NCBI GenBank assembly: GCA_030849805.1
Contig: JASANZ010001991.1
Coordinates: 1-30,755, forward strand
Direction: 5' to 3'
Origin: Sergeia podlipaevii
Taxonomy: Eukaryota; Euglenozoa; Kinetoplastea; Trypanosomatida; Trypanosomatidae
Length of the DNA stretch: 30,755 nt
Made by a program: the position numbers and the translations under genes. Of this stretch, positions 18,573 to 28,113 are shown in pieces. The notes under the pieces are model-generated. The model did no database searches and was not told the DNA's origin. It saw only the letters and a program-made list of their open reading frames with translations. Position 1 is the stretch's first letter. Each line of letters starts with the position of its first letter.

Positions 18573-18998
18573 ATGTCCGCGTCTGTGGCTCAGCAGGCTA
18601 TTCCCAAGGCCTTTCCCAAGGCTCTCCATAAGTGGGTGGGCAACGGCGTCCTCTTCAAGAGCCTCGTGCCCTACGAAAAGTACGCTGTGATTAAGTACCT
18701 TAATTCTGTCTACAACGCCGCACCCCTCTTCAAGTGGTCCTTGTCAATCGTTCCACTTTACGGAATTTTTGTCGGAAATCCGCCCGTCGAGAAGATCGAC
18801 TTGAACTCAAGTATGGCTCTGTTTGCTTCTGGCATCGTCTGGTTTGTGTACGCTCTGCTTATCCAGCCGCAGAACTCAGGCAGCCGTTCCCTTGCCTTGG
18901 TCAATATATGCCTCGCTACTGTGAACGGGTACAACTGCTATAGAAGCATCTCATACAAGCGCAGCCAGCAAAACGTGGTAGCGAAGAAGATTGAGTAA
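18573..18998 (+). CDS. MPC2: Mitochondrial pyruvate carrier subunit 2
   Basis: The 141-residue protein matches the MPC family in length and layout. The first ATG is at 18573; the frame extends six codons upstream only through a TTG. An N-terminal amphipathic, Lys-rich part (residues 1-45, KAFPKALHKWVGNG) precedes three hydrophobic segments at about 53-68, 81-98 and 106-122. The middle one, MALFASGIVWFVYALLI, followed by a QPQN turn and LALVNICLATVNGY, matches the conserved MPC2 pattern (a tryptophan helix, then P-x-N, then the last helix). MPC1 and MPC2 form a heterodimer in the inner mitochondrial membrane that imports pyruvate into the matrix. The partner MPC1 is not in this window. The Lys-rich tail (KKIE) is typical of the family. 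I choose MPC2 over MPC1 on the helix pattern and on its place in an apparently syntenic block. Confidence 0.9.
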   Translation: MSASVAQQAIPKAFPKALHKWVGNGVLFKSLVPYEKYAVIKYLNSVYNAAPLFKWSLSIVPLYGIFVGNPPVEKIDLNSSMALFASGIVWFVYALLIQPQNSGSRSLALVNICLATVNGYNCYRSISYKRSQQNVVAKKIE

Positions 18999-19883
18999 GA
19001 AGGAACACATTTTTTTTTTTTTTTGCAACGCACAAGGGGGGTGGTGGCTCTTTTTCTTTAGAAGCCATGTACTAGGCATGATGTTCTTTTCCTATATAAA
19101 TATTTATATATTTAGCTTTTCTTGTAATGTTGAGATGATTCTATTTTTGTTGAAGTAGAGAATACAGGAAGAAGGTGAGAGGGACATTCAATTTATTGTT
19201 ATTGTGCATTGCTTCATTCCGCTTCTGAATGTCAACAGCTTAGTGTGCTTCAAAGAGGGTTCACGCGTTGGTAGGGCAAGGTGCATGTGTACTTACCGCG
19301 CATGTGCGTGGTTGTTTGTCTGTGGGTGTGCTTAGCCACAAGTGCTCAGAGCAAAAAGTAAAAAAAAAATGGAATGCATATATCATGAAAGGAACACTGT
19401 ACGCGTTTTTGTTTAGGAAGCGTCTATCGAACTGATGATATTACCAACTGTGGGCAGGTGTTTATGTGTGTGTGGTGGGTGTGTCTCCCTTTCTGTGTAT
19501 CAGCAATGACACCAGTGACCATCGTATACCTATTATAATTGAATTCTTATGCGCACGCCCACCGTACGTCTAATTTTTGGGCGGAGGAATCAGCATCAAA
19601 ATGAAACGTTAACATCATCAACAATAAATACGTTTATTGAAGAACAAACTATTGGTTACTTGTGCCTTTATGTTCAGATGAATTGCTGCATATTTTTGAA
19701 GTTTGGGTATCTTCTTCATACTACTCAGATTACTTTTTACTAGGAACGTTGCTCATCTACCATGTCTCTTGACATTCGTTGCATATTGATCATATCTTTT
19801 TTTCTTCGTTCTTTTCAAGTATTTTAGGGCTTTGATACATTGACGGACAGTATTGCGCCACAGCTAGCACCTTCCTAGCAATA
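18999..19883. other. Intergenic spacer between MPC2 and the mitochondrial-type protein
   Basis: About 885 bases of AT-rich sequence with poly-T (19011-19024) and TG-rich stretches (19290-19330, 19459-19490). No credible gene or RNA is seen. A pyrimidine tract at about 19797-19816 with AG at 19818-19819 is the likely acceptor for the next gene. Confidence 0.55.
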
Positions 19884-21338
19884 ATGCGGGCAATATCACG
19901 CACTTGTCTGCTTCTAGCTCCATATCAGCGTGTTGCTTTTGCAAAAAGGCGTCCATCGGGTGGCATCAACTTAAATCGTGGCCTCTTAACTGACAGAGAA
20001 AGGGGGGACAGCTTCACAGAGCAGCAAGTGTACAGTAGCAAGAAAAATGTGACAGCATATGTTAAGAGCCGCAGGAAGGAGCGTAGGTTACTGCGAGAGG
20101 AAGCAGAGTCGCAGCGTATGCGTGACCTTGCTGTGGACACGCAAACGGAGGAGGCGTTACGTAGCGGCAGACGCATCCCGCTTTCTCGCAATGAAGTGTC
20201 CGCGGTGCGTTCAATGGACGATGAAATGGCGGAGGGCAATCAGCAAGGCGAGGAGGCGGATTTTACACGGGGGACGCGCGACTTGCTTCGCCATGAAGTG
20301 GAGAGACGCGATCACATGCTCGACAAGTTTGGCCAGGCCCCCACCGCAAAACAATTCCATAAACTGTTTAGGCAGCTGCGCACTGCTACAGACGATGACG
20401 AACTAGTGGAGCAGCACCAGCTCCGTCTTGTAGAAGAAAATGGGGTATATCCTAGCACGCGCATTGATGCCTTTATGCTCGATAACGATACTCTCTTTCC
20501 GGATTGGGTGCACGCCCTGCCGTATCGTGTGCGGGACCGCGTGAAGTACGGCTCTCTAGGCCTCACTGAGGAGGACGAGGCGCTGCGTGTGCGATTGGGT
20601 CGTATGCCCCGCGATCGAAGACTGCAAGAGTGGCGCCGTCTGAAAGGCGCTAAGGAGTACCGTGCAGCACACGAGGAGACGCTAACTCTGACGGAGCTGA
20701 GGGATGCACGACAGGGGAAGCGGCGGTTTCACTGGTTACAGCGCAAGAGACAGAAGCAGGCGGCACAGTTGCGTCGTATGGCGCTGCGAAAGCCTGAAGG
20801 CTACGAGGAGTGGCCGTCGTCAGTTGTAGACTACAGCCAGAGGGTGGCCTTCATTGCGCAGCATGTTGCGAATGGTGTAGAAACAAATGGTCAGTGGCCG
20901 CTTGACCAGCAGGAACTGCTTCGTGCGAAGATCAAGCGAAAGCAGGATCAGGCGGAGCGTACATTTCTTATGACAGCAGAGGAAAAAAGACTCACCAAGA
21001 AATCATCTGTTAACGCCGGAATTGGCGAGGTACTGTCTTCGTTTGAAAAACCCGAGAAGCCGTTTAAGCGGCTCTCTCGCAAAACTTATGCGAATCGCGT
21101 TAACGCCATTGTTCATGGCGACCAGGATGAGCATGGCCGCAGGTACCGCAATATGTATGGTCTCTCAACGCGTTGGTTGCGTCCATACGACTCAATGGCG
21201 GAGATGGCGCTGGAGCGAGAGGTGCGCAAGGAACCAAGCGTTAATGTAAGCGGACTCAACCACACACATAGTGAAAACTGGACAAAACATCACACATCTT
21301 GGGTGGATGGAATGCCTTCTACTCGCTACGGGTCTTAA
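19884..21338 (+). CDS. Basic protein, probable mitochondrial ribosomal or ribosome-associated protein
   Basis: The 484-residue protein has an N-terminus that looks like a mitochondrial import sequence: few acidic residues, several Arg and Lys, and hydrophobic residues (MRAISRTCLLLAPYQRVAF). The rest is highly charged and Arg-rich, with helical stretches such as KSRRKERRLLREEAE near 60-75 and KRRFHWLQRKRQKQAAQLRR near 270-290. Several Trp and Tyr residues lie in short motifs (LFPDWVHALPYRVRDRVKYG near 200; MYGLSTRWLRPYDSM near 426-440). No enzyme motif is visible. Long, basic proteins of this kind with conserved Trp-containing tails are common among kinetoplastid-specific mitoribosomal subunits and assembly factors, which is why I propose that role. 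The exact subunit is not recognised. It could equally be an RNA-processing factor. Confidence 0.55.
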   Translation: MRAISRTCLLLAPYQRVAFAKRRPSGGINLNRGLLTDRERGDSFTEQQVYSSKKNVTAYVKSRRKERRLLREEAESQRMRDLAVDTQTEEALRSGRRIPLSRNEVSAVRSMDDEMAEGNQQGEEADFTRGTRDLLRHEVERRDHMLDKFGQAPTAKQFHKLFRQLRTATDDDELVEQHQLRLVEENGVYPSTRIDAFMLDNDTLFPDWVHALPYRVRDRVKYGSLGLTEEDEALRVRLGRMPRDRRLQEWRRLKGAKEYRAAHEETLTLTELRDARQGKRRFHWLQRKRQKQAAQLRRMALRKPEGYEEWPSSVVDYSQRVAFIAQHVANGVETNGQWPLDQQELLRAKIKRKQDQAERTFLMTAEEKRLTKKSSVNAGIGEVLSSFEKPEKPFKRLSRKTYANRVNAIVHGDQDEHGRRYRNMYGLSTRWLRPYDSMAEMALEREVRKEPSVNVSGLNHTHSENWTKHHTSWVDGMPSTRYGS

Positions 21339-21884
21339 GCGTAACTCACTGCTCCTTTTTGTTTCTCCTTTCTCTTATGTTTTTCTCTTTCCATCCCCGC
21401 GATGGTGAGTTCTGGAGACTGCTCTACTGTACATTGAGAGACACACTGCTCACAGATTTATTCATTAACCAAGTAAGAATACTGTGAAAAGATGTATTCT
21501 TTTTCAAAGCACGCGAGGTAAATGGGGAATGTCTATTTTTTTTTTTTTTGTTGTTGACTATGCGGTGTACTATCTGCATCTCAACTTGAGTTGCCCAACA
21601 GGCGACTCTGCGTGAACTTTTTCTTTGAACTTGGCGCTATATCTCTCTTCCACTGAAATAAAAGTACCGCTGATCTTTTTTTTTTCTCCCTCCCCCGTTT
21701 CTACAATGTACTTCTTTTTTGCCATTTCTAAATGCGCGTAGAAAATCGTTTACTGTTTTCCTTTCCTAGCGAACACTCTGTTAGCTTTCTCTACGAGATA
21801 TAAGCATAGCATATCAAACTGGTATCAACAGTAAGTCCTCTACAAAACAACAGCAAGAGAAACTGAAGGGTGAGAGATATCATC
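21339..21884. other. Intergenic spacer with acceptor candidate
   Basis: No gene is visible in these 546 bases. Several pyrimidine/poly-T tracts occur (21537-21550, 21677-21704). The tract at about 21749-21767 followed by AG at 21768-21769 is a good trans-splice acceptor candidate for the next gene, with an ATG 115 bases downstream. Confidence 0.55.
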
Positions 21885-22838
21885 ATGTTCTCGAAGGGTT
21901 CCATAGGCCGTAAGCTACTTGTGGGCACCACAGTGGTCGCTGCGGTTGGTGCCGGTGGGGGCTATGCAGCATACCAGCGCCGCCTGAAGGAAAACCGGAG
22001 CATTTCCGCGGAAGACTTTAACGCTATGCAGAAGAAGGAGGACCTCGAGTGGGCTTACAAGCATCTTATTGATCCCAAAGACCATCCTCTCACAAAGCTG
22101 TACCGCTACACAACTTGCCCTTGGTGTGGTACTGTCAAGGCATTCTTAGAGTGCAACAAAATTCCACACGAATGTGTCGAGGTCGAACCGATGCTGAAAG
22201 GGGAGCTGGCCGCCTGCACCTACAAGAAGGTGCCCCAGCTGCGTTTTGACTTCAAGGACAAAGAGGGACCTTATCTTGTTGACTCAAAGATTATTGTGGA
22301 CACACTGGCGACTGAGATGGGGTACAAGAAGCAGCTGGGCGATGCGGAAATTGAGAAGTGGCGTGCCTGGGCACGTGGTCCACTCGTGCGTTTTGTGACA
22401 CTGGAGTTTAACAAGAGTCTCACAGCTGCGTGGAGCGGTTACTCGTACATTGATGGCTGCGACACCATCCCTTTTGCCAACAAGCTCTTCCTTAAGGTGG
22501 TTGGAGCCCCCGTGATGTACATGGTGGCAATGAAGATGACTAAACCCCGCTTGATTCGCGACGGTTACATGAAGCCCGAAGACGTTCCCAAGGTGCGTCT
22601 CCAGGAGGAGCTTAATCGTTTTACTCGCGAGGCTTTGGTTGATCCAAAGACGAACAAGCCTCGCAAGTTCCACGGCGGCAACAAGCCCGATCTTGCGGAT
22701 ATCGACACCTTTGGTGTCCTTCAGTCAGTACGCGGCCACCGCGTCTACAATGAGATCATTGCTCAGACCGACTTGGCGCCGTGGCTGAATGAAATGGACT
22801 CTGTTCTTGGCCACAAGGCGTACTCGTCATCGTCATAG
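21885..22838 (+). CDS. Membrane-anchored glutaredoxin/glutathione S-transferase protein, PGES2-like
   Basis: The 317-residue protein is taken from the ATG at 21885; five further codons upstream are open only from a GTG. Residues 6-30 form a short Gly/Ala/Val-rich hydrophobic segment (LLVGTTVVAAVGAGGGYAAY) flanked by basic residues, which suggests a membrane anchor or mitochondrial targeting region. A thioredoxin/glutaredoxin fold follows, with the CPWC active site at residues 78-81 and the cis-proline motif KKVPQL about 40 residues later. The C-terminal half is a GST-type helical domain ending with ADIDTFGVLQSVRGH and a Trp-containing tail (APWLNEM). This matches mammalian prostaglandin E synthase 2 (membrane-associated, with CPFC) in order and length. 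The family binds glutathione. The natural substrate in trypanosomatids is not known from the sequence, and trypanothione-linked use is only a guess. Confidence 0.82.
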   Translation: MFSKGSIGRKLLVGTTVVAAVGAGGGYAAYQRRLKENRSISAEDFNAMQKKEDLEWAYKHLIDPKDHPLTKLYRYTTCPWCGTVKAFLECNKIPHECVEVEPMLKGELAACTYKKVPQLRFDFKDKEGPYLVDSKIIVDTLATEMGYKKQLGDAEIEKWRAWARGPLVRFVTLEFNKSLTAAWSGYSYIDGCDTIPFANKLFLKVVGAPVMYMVAMKMTKPRLIRDGYMKPEDVPKVRLQEELNRFTREALVDPKTNKPRKFHGGNKPDLADIDTFGVLQSVRGHRVYNEIIAQTDLAPWLNEMDSVLGHKAYSSSS

Positions 22839-24171
22839 ACGCGGGTATTGCTACTATCCACAGGCTACTCGGGTTACACTAGTTACATACAAAGGGAGGT
22901 AAGTGTCTGAGTTTTTTTTTTTTTTTTGGTACTTTTCTTTTCGCTACACTCGGTGTTCTTAAAAAACGAGTAGATCGCACTGTTGATTGCGTAGGTGGCG
23001 GGGGAGAACGGGTGAAAGAAAACTCCCACAAAGGACGAGAGGGGAAGGGGAGAGAGAGAAAAGGGAAACTATACATAATGGTGAACAAAATGCCTTCAGA
23101 GATAGCAGCTGCAAACCCATTGCACGAGGGCTATCACCTCTCTTCTCTTTAACGAAAGTGAACTACACTTGCAAACGCAATTTGTTGTGTGTGTACAATT
23201 GTGCTTGCAGCGAACGTATTTCCTTTTTTTTTTTTTTGCTACTCATTGACGTGAGCGAAACATATTTGTCTCATGTCAGATGATTTAATAGCAATGCGAG
23301 GAGAGGCAGTTCCAAGGCTAAGTGCTCTTGCACCAGAGTGTGGGTAGAGAGACTATAAAACCATGGAAGGATAGTGTGTGATTAGCAGATGAAGATGTAG
23401 CTAGAGGGGTTCTTTATTGGCATCACCTTTTTTTTATCGGGTAGTCTATGGAGGCACAATAAACGCGAGTAGTGCTATTGTATGTGTGGCTGATATCTCA
23501 TTATTTTTTTTTATATTTTAATTTATTTTTGACAGGTACAACTTCTATGTACTCTCTGGATCACCAACGGGGTAGCACTGGTGCTTTTGCTAGTACATAC
23601 AGTTAATAAGTCCATTAGCACTTCTGGTAGACCGCCATTTCTAATACTATACGTATATCATTTTCACAGACGACGGCCATGCGATGCTTAACAATATGAT
23701 TTCTTTTATACAGGGGTGAACTAAAACGCCAACTATCAGCACAACGACAACAACAGGGGGTAACAACATCTATTATCATTATTATCATTTTTTTTTTTTT
23801 GAACGATACATCAAGCTTGAGTTGCAAAGTTTTACTTATACAGAACTTGATCACTAAAGCGGCCGAGAAGCATATTGCTTTCAGGGTTCTGTATTTTTAT
23901 TTATCTCTCTTTTTCTTTTAACTGCTGATATGGCTGCATATTTCTACATTCCTGATTATCTTTTATCTTATTCTGCTTCTCTGTACGCGCGCTAAATGTT
24001 ATGCCTTCACTACACTAATGAGAGAAAGAGAGCGTGAAGCTCTTCTCCCTTTTTGAAAATAAAAATACTGCATCAGTGCAACAGCATAGGTATCTACAGT
24101 TGCATATACAATACTAGTAAATAGAAAGAAAATAGCAGCAATACTTCTGAGATACCATTGTTGTTATAGAA
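22839..24171. other. Long intergenic spacer before the SAC gene
   Basis: About 1.33 kb of AT-rich, poly-T-rich sequence with no convincing ORF on either strand. A purine-rich stretch lies at about 22994-23070. No tRNA, snoRNA box pair or retroelement tail was recognised. A pyrimidine tract at about 24040-24054 followed by AG at 24075-24076 may provide the next acceptor. Confidence 0.55.
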
Positions 24172-26700
24172 ATGAACCACGCTATCCCTGCGAAGCGGTG
24201 CGCGTTCGCAACGCGAGGGGATACACAGTATATATTTTTAGTAATGCCCAAACCGAAACCTCCACCAAAGGTTGAGATTCCTAACCTGATGTTTTTTGAC
24301 AACGAACCGGAGCCTGCGTCTGCGTCACCTGCGCAAACAGACAGCGAGCACTACGCACCGGGGTCAGAATGGGCTGCTGGAAGCGTGGTGGTTCCAGTTC
24401 AGGTTACTGGCAATGGGGACGTTAAGCGCTCCATCGACTTTGGCCAAACAGAGTTCGACTCACTTCGGGAGGTTTACGCTCGCTGCGGCCCTTTTAGTGC
24501 TGTTACGGAATACCCTGCTCTTTTTGGTGCACTTTTGCTCGACAAGTTGTATTTTCTTGTTGCCGAAAGCGTCAGCGTTGGCGCTGAGCTGCCTCACACA
24601 GGAACCATCTCCCGCGTTCTTGCTACGCGATGGGTGGCAGTCCCCTTACCAGGTGTTGCACCAGTAAAGGTGAGCTCAACCGATCGCACCCGCCTATACG
24701 AGTTTGAGGAGTACGCACACAAGAGCGGGTATTATTACTCTGACTACGCCGATCTTCGGTTGCCTTTTCCATTCACTAGAAAGCCAGGTGGCCTGAGTGC
24801 AGTGCCTGATTTTCAGTGTGATTGGACGGGGTCCTTGCGACAACCTTTCCGAGCGGCTTCTCTACGTCATGCGTGTTCCGTGCTTATCCGTGGATTTGTG
24901 TGTGAGCGAGTCAACATTCTTCGGAATGGAACAAAGCTACATCAACTCCTGCTGGGTCGGCAGAACAGCATCAATCCCGGACCCCGATATCACAGCCGCG
25001 GTCTCAACGCAGAGTGTGGTGCCGGCAATGATCACTACTACGAGTACATCATGTGGCGCGCAAGCAGCAGAGAATCAGTCACCTACGCGCGCCATTCGAT
25101 TCTTCGCGGCACCATCCCGGTGTGCTGGACCACGCAGACGAGCATGTCGCTTTCCGAACCGGCGATGGTGTTTAGTGCTAACAGGGCGGATATTCTAAAG
25201 GGCAGCGATGTGTACTTTGCAAACGCGGTCACACAACTGCAGCGGCTTATGCTACTTGATAGCAATGGCACGACCGTGACTAACCCAAAACTACGTGGTG
25301 TGAGTTTGCTGCGTCTCAACCAGCCAGCTGCTGAAGGGCTGCTTGCACGCTATTATCTTGATGCAGTACGTGCCTCAGAGCCACGCGTACGTGCCATGTA
25401 TCCTCACAGCAATCTTGATCTTGTGCACGTGGATTGGCTCAACATTATCAAGGAGTACGGCATTGATATGGCTACGTCGTCCTATTGGGAAGCAACCATT
25501 CCGTTTCTGTGCGAGGGAGGCAACGCTGAGGACGCACCGATGAGTGTCGGTATTGTTCGTGCAGACGGCGGAGTTGAGCGGCTCATTTCACAAACACGGT
25601 TTCTTCGCATCAACTGCGCAGATTCGCTTGACAGAACCAATTTGGGGTGCTTCTTTGTGTGCCTACAGATGTCAATTGCAATGCTGTCGACGCTTCAGGT
25701 TCCTTTTGACGCCTTTGCAAATGAAAACCCGCTCCCCCCACTTGCACCAAGTGATGATGAGGACGACGCGAATTTTTCTTATGCGGCTGCGTTTGCACCG
25801 GTGTCCGGCGCCAAGAATATCGTGCCTGCCCCTTTCCTTAATACATGGAATGAAGCGCGCGACCGCAAAAGACTCCCTCCAGCTCTCGCTCGTTCGCTTG
25901 CTGAAATTTACGTCCACAATGGCGACTGCGTTGCAATGCTGTACACGACATCCGCGGCAATGCACGGAAACATATTGCGTGGAATCTGCGGCATGAAGGC
26001 GGCATCCCATAATGCAATCATTGCGACGCAGCGGAAGTTTGAGAATGCGTTTGAAGACAGCAACAAGTATCGTAACATTGAGTTACTTCTTGGGCGTCGT
26101 CTCCTTACACACTTTCCATCTTTCAGCCCGGTGTTTCTTACCCGCCCAGTTCCGCATCAGTTATGGGGAAGTGCTTTGATTGCAATTGGGCTCCCACCTG
26201 GCACCAAAGCCGAGGATATTGACATCGCACTACGAACAGGGTGGGATAGTGGGGTTCTCCCTTGGCTTCGCGAGAGTGGCAGCAGTACACCGATTGAGAG
26301 TTCTGCTCTCTGCTTTACCGTTTCTCTTCAGCAGTGTGAGAGCGCTACAGATGACTGCGCTACCCTGGGTACCAGCCCCACTACACGAAGCGCACCCATG
26401 ATGAGCACGTCAACTAATCAAAGCAGCTTAGCTACATCAGATGAGATACCCACTGACGGCAGGCCTGAGCTAGCTCGACGGGAGAGACTTGCTGTCATCG
26501 AAGTTGATCCAAGTCTCTGTACAGTTGTGAACGTTCCGGTCTTGATGCGGCAAAAGGGATTTCTTCTGCTTGCGGGTCGTAACTGTATCCTCGCTCCTTA
26601 CGCTTACCCAGTACAAACCGACACAGACGACACGCGCTCTGGCGGCATGAAAACATCTTTGAAAAGAGGCTTTAAAAACTTTGTCCGTGGACTAAACTGA
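24172..26700 (+). CDS. SAC-domain phosphoinositide phosphatase
   Basis: The 842-residue protein carries a full SAC domain. Family landmarks occur in order: YEFEEYAHKSGYYYSDYADL near 175-195; GPRYHSRGLN at 270-279, the counterpart of the G-x-RY-x-RG-x-N motif; GTIPVCW at 313-319, the counterpart of G-S-V-P-L-F-W; and the CX5R catalytic loop CADSLDRTN, with the nucleophile C482 and R488. This enzyme class removes phosphates from phosphoinositides. The loop reads CADSLDRT rather than the CVDCLDRT of typical SAC1 and FIG4, and resembles the plant SAC9 variant. The C-terminal part (about 690-842) is Ser/Thr-rich and then basic (KTSLKRGFKNF), with no 5-phosphatase domain, so it is not a full synaptojanin. 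No membrane segment is seen. An alternative start is ATG at 24244 (MPKPKPPPKVE); the first 24 residues may not be translated. It may act with VAC14, but SAC1-, FIG4- or SAC9-type identity is open. Confidence 0.85.
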   Translation: MNHAIPAKRCAFATRGDTQYIFLVMPKPKPPPKVEIPNLMFFDNEPEPASASPAQTDSEHYAPGSEWAAGSVVVPVQVTGNGDVKRSIDFGQTEFDSLREVYARCGPFSAVTEYPALFGALLLDKLYFLVAESVSVGAELPHTGTISRVLATRWVAVPLPGVAPVKVSSTDRTRLYEFEEYAHKSGYYYSDYADLRLPFPFTRKPGGLSAVPDFQCDWTGSLRQPFRAASLRHACSVLIRGFVCERVNILRNGTKLHQLLLGRQNSINPGPRYHSRGLNAECGAGNDHYYEYIMWRASSRESVTYARHSILRGTIPVCWTTQTSMSLSEPAMVFSANRADILKGSDVYFANAVTQLQRLMLLDSNGTTVTNPKLRGVSLLRLNQPAAEGLLARYYLDAVRASEPRVRAMYPHSNLDLVHVDWLNIIKEYGIDMATSSYWEATIPFLCEGGNAEDAPMSVGIVRADGGVERLISQTRFLRINCADSLDRTNLGCFFVCLQMSIAMLSTLQVPFDAFANENPLPPLAPSDDEDDANFSYAAAFAPVSGAKNIVPAPFLNTWNEARDRKRLPPALARSLAEIYVHNGDCVAMLYTTSAAMHGNILRGICGMKAASHNAIIATQRKFENAFEDSNKYRNIELLLGRRLLTHFPSFSPVFLTRPVPHQLWGSALIAIGLPPGTKAEDIDIALRTGWDSGVLPWLRESGSSTPIESSALCFTVSLQQCESATDDCATLGTSPTTRSAPMMSTSTNQSSLATSDEIPTDGRPELARRERLAVIEVDPSLCTVVNVPVLMRQKGFLLLAGRNCILAPYAYPVQTDTDDTRSGGMKTSLKRGFKNFVRGLN

Positions 26701-27219
26701 AGTCTTTAGTAGTGATGTCTCCATCCATATTTGTAAATATATATATAAGCAGGGCTACCCCTTTGGTTATATTTTTTTTTGTTCTTTTCGTACGTTTTCT
26801 TTTCTTTCTTTACACTGGCTGACGTGCACTCAGTGGAGAATCCTTTGCAACTGTTATCTTTCGCTTTCACACTTTTTTTTTTTAAATATTGCATTTCCCT
26901 CCATGATTTTTTTACGTTTATCATACAGTTGAGTCTTTCTTCTTTCAGTTTACTTTTTATTTTCAAACTATACCAAAATGCAAATTTAAGCTGGTGTGTT
27001 GTCTACCTGCGTTTGAAGTTCTGGGTTTTCAGCACTATATATCACATCCTTTTTTTTTGGAATATCTAGACTTCTTTTTTATCCCGTTTTCCTTTTTTGT
27101 GAAGGCAGCGTACATCAAAGTGCTTGAGTTAGCAATTGAAGTTTTTTGATTTTCTACAGTTTCGTCACTGCTTTAACACTGGCTATCATATTACACATTG
27201 TAGCACAGTCTGGCATCTG
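26701..27219. other. Intergenic spacer 3' of the SAC gene
   Basis: AT-rich, poly-T-rich sequence with no credible gene. It ends where composition changes sharply to GC-richer coding-like sequence at about 27220. Confidence 0.5.
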
Positions 27220-28070
27220 AGTACGATAACCCCGTTTAGCATTACGCTGGACGCTGTGCAGAAGGACAAGCAGTTTGAGGTCTCCCTGTTCAGCGGTGAA
27301 GGCTGCACCGGGGACGTGATTGCTGACTACAGCTCCTCTAAAGAGTTGGTGGCGGCAGCGGCGGCAGGCACGTACTATTCGTGTGTGCGCTAGGCCGGCG
27401 TCAGCGCTTCCACTATCACTGCCCCCACCACCCTCATTGAGGTGGTTGACCGCCCAGTGATTGATGTTGTGAAGGAGCTTCCAAAGGACAAAGGGGGACC
27501 GCAGCGTGCGTGTGACGGTGAAGCTTGCATATTCACGGACAGATTTGGCTGCGATCGTTGGCCTGTTCAAGGACAAGAGCTGCCAGTCGTCTGTGGCGCA
27601 GGGAACTGCTCGCGGCGCCACTCCTATTGTGTATGCTGTCCCCTCTAACAGCCCCGACGAGGTCGTGGTGTGTGTGTCCGTGCCATTTGACCCCGCCACT
27701 GTGCATCCCGGTGGCGGTGTGGGGAGCAGTACTGCACAAACATTGTACCCAATAATGGTGATGGTACTGACAGCGCTTGGCTTTCCTACCCCCAGCCAGG
27801 GGCCCAGCGGTCTCTCTAAGAGCGCACACGATGTCATTATCGCTTGCTGTACTCTCGTCCGCGGACTTCTTCTCTTATTCGGTTTGGTTGTGCTTCTCTT
27901 CTGCTGCTGGCGCAGACAGTGTCTTCGAACGTATGCGAGGGAGCATGCGGAGCGGCAGTGACGAGCTGAGGGGACTGCAAGGGCTCAGCGGCGCGAAGAG
28001 AATGCCATACATGAAGAGTAGCAACGTGTGCTGGCCTCATATATTGAGGAACATGACGCCTTGGCTGCGG
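27220..28070 (+). pseudogene. Decayed surface-protein-like gene with one transmembrane segment
   Basis: GC-richer, coding-like sequence is broken by stops and a frame change. The first part (27229-27390) reads ITLDAVQKDKQFEVSLF and onward to YYSCVR, then TAG at 27391-27393. The frame stays coding-like through VVDRPVIDVVKELPKD (to about 27500). The sense then passes to another frame from about 27506 (VTVKLAYSRTDLAAIVGLF), which runs to a hydrophobic segment of about 19 residues (LVRGLLLLFGLVVLLFCCW, near 27853-27910) and a basic tail, with TGA at 27959-27961. Beyond it the same frame continues as a charged tail (RAEGTARAQRREENAIHEE) with further stops. No ATG begins the frame. The two halves look like related beta-rich modules, each with an LF-x(2-3)-C-type core. 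The family is not recognised; a type I surface glycoprotein is inferred. A sequencing error cannot explain several independent lesions. Confidence 0.6.
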
Positions 28071-28113
28071 GACCCCTTGGCGGCCGCCGCTGTGACTGCA
28101 CAACAGAGGGACG

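Noticed and set aside
19240..19300. GGTTCACGCG near 19258 as a tRNA B box
   Set aside because: No matching A box or foldable cloverleaf nearby.
19549..19743. 64-residue ORF upstream of the mitochondrial-type gene
   Set aside because: Codon use and composition follow the AT-rich spacer; no recognisable features.
24172..26700. Calling the SAC gene synaptojanin or FIG4
   Set aside because: No 5-phosphatase domain follows, and the CADSLDRT loop differs from typical FIG4; only the SAC class is safe.
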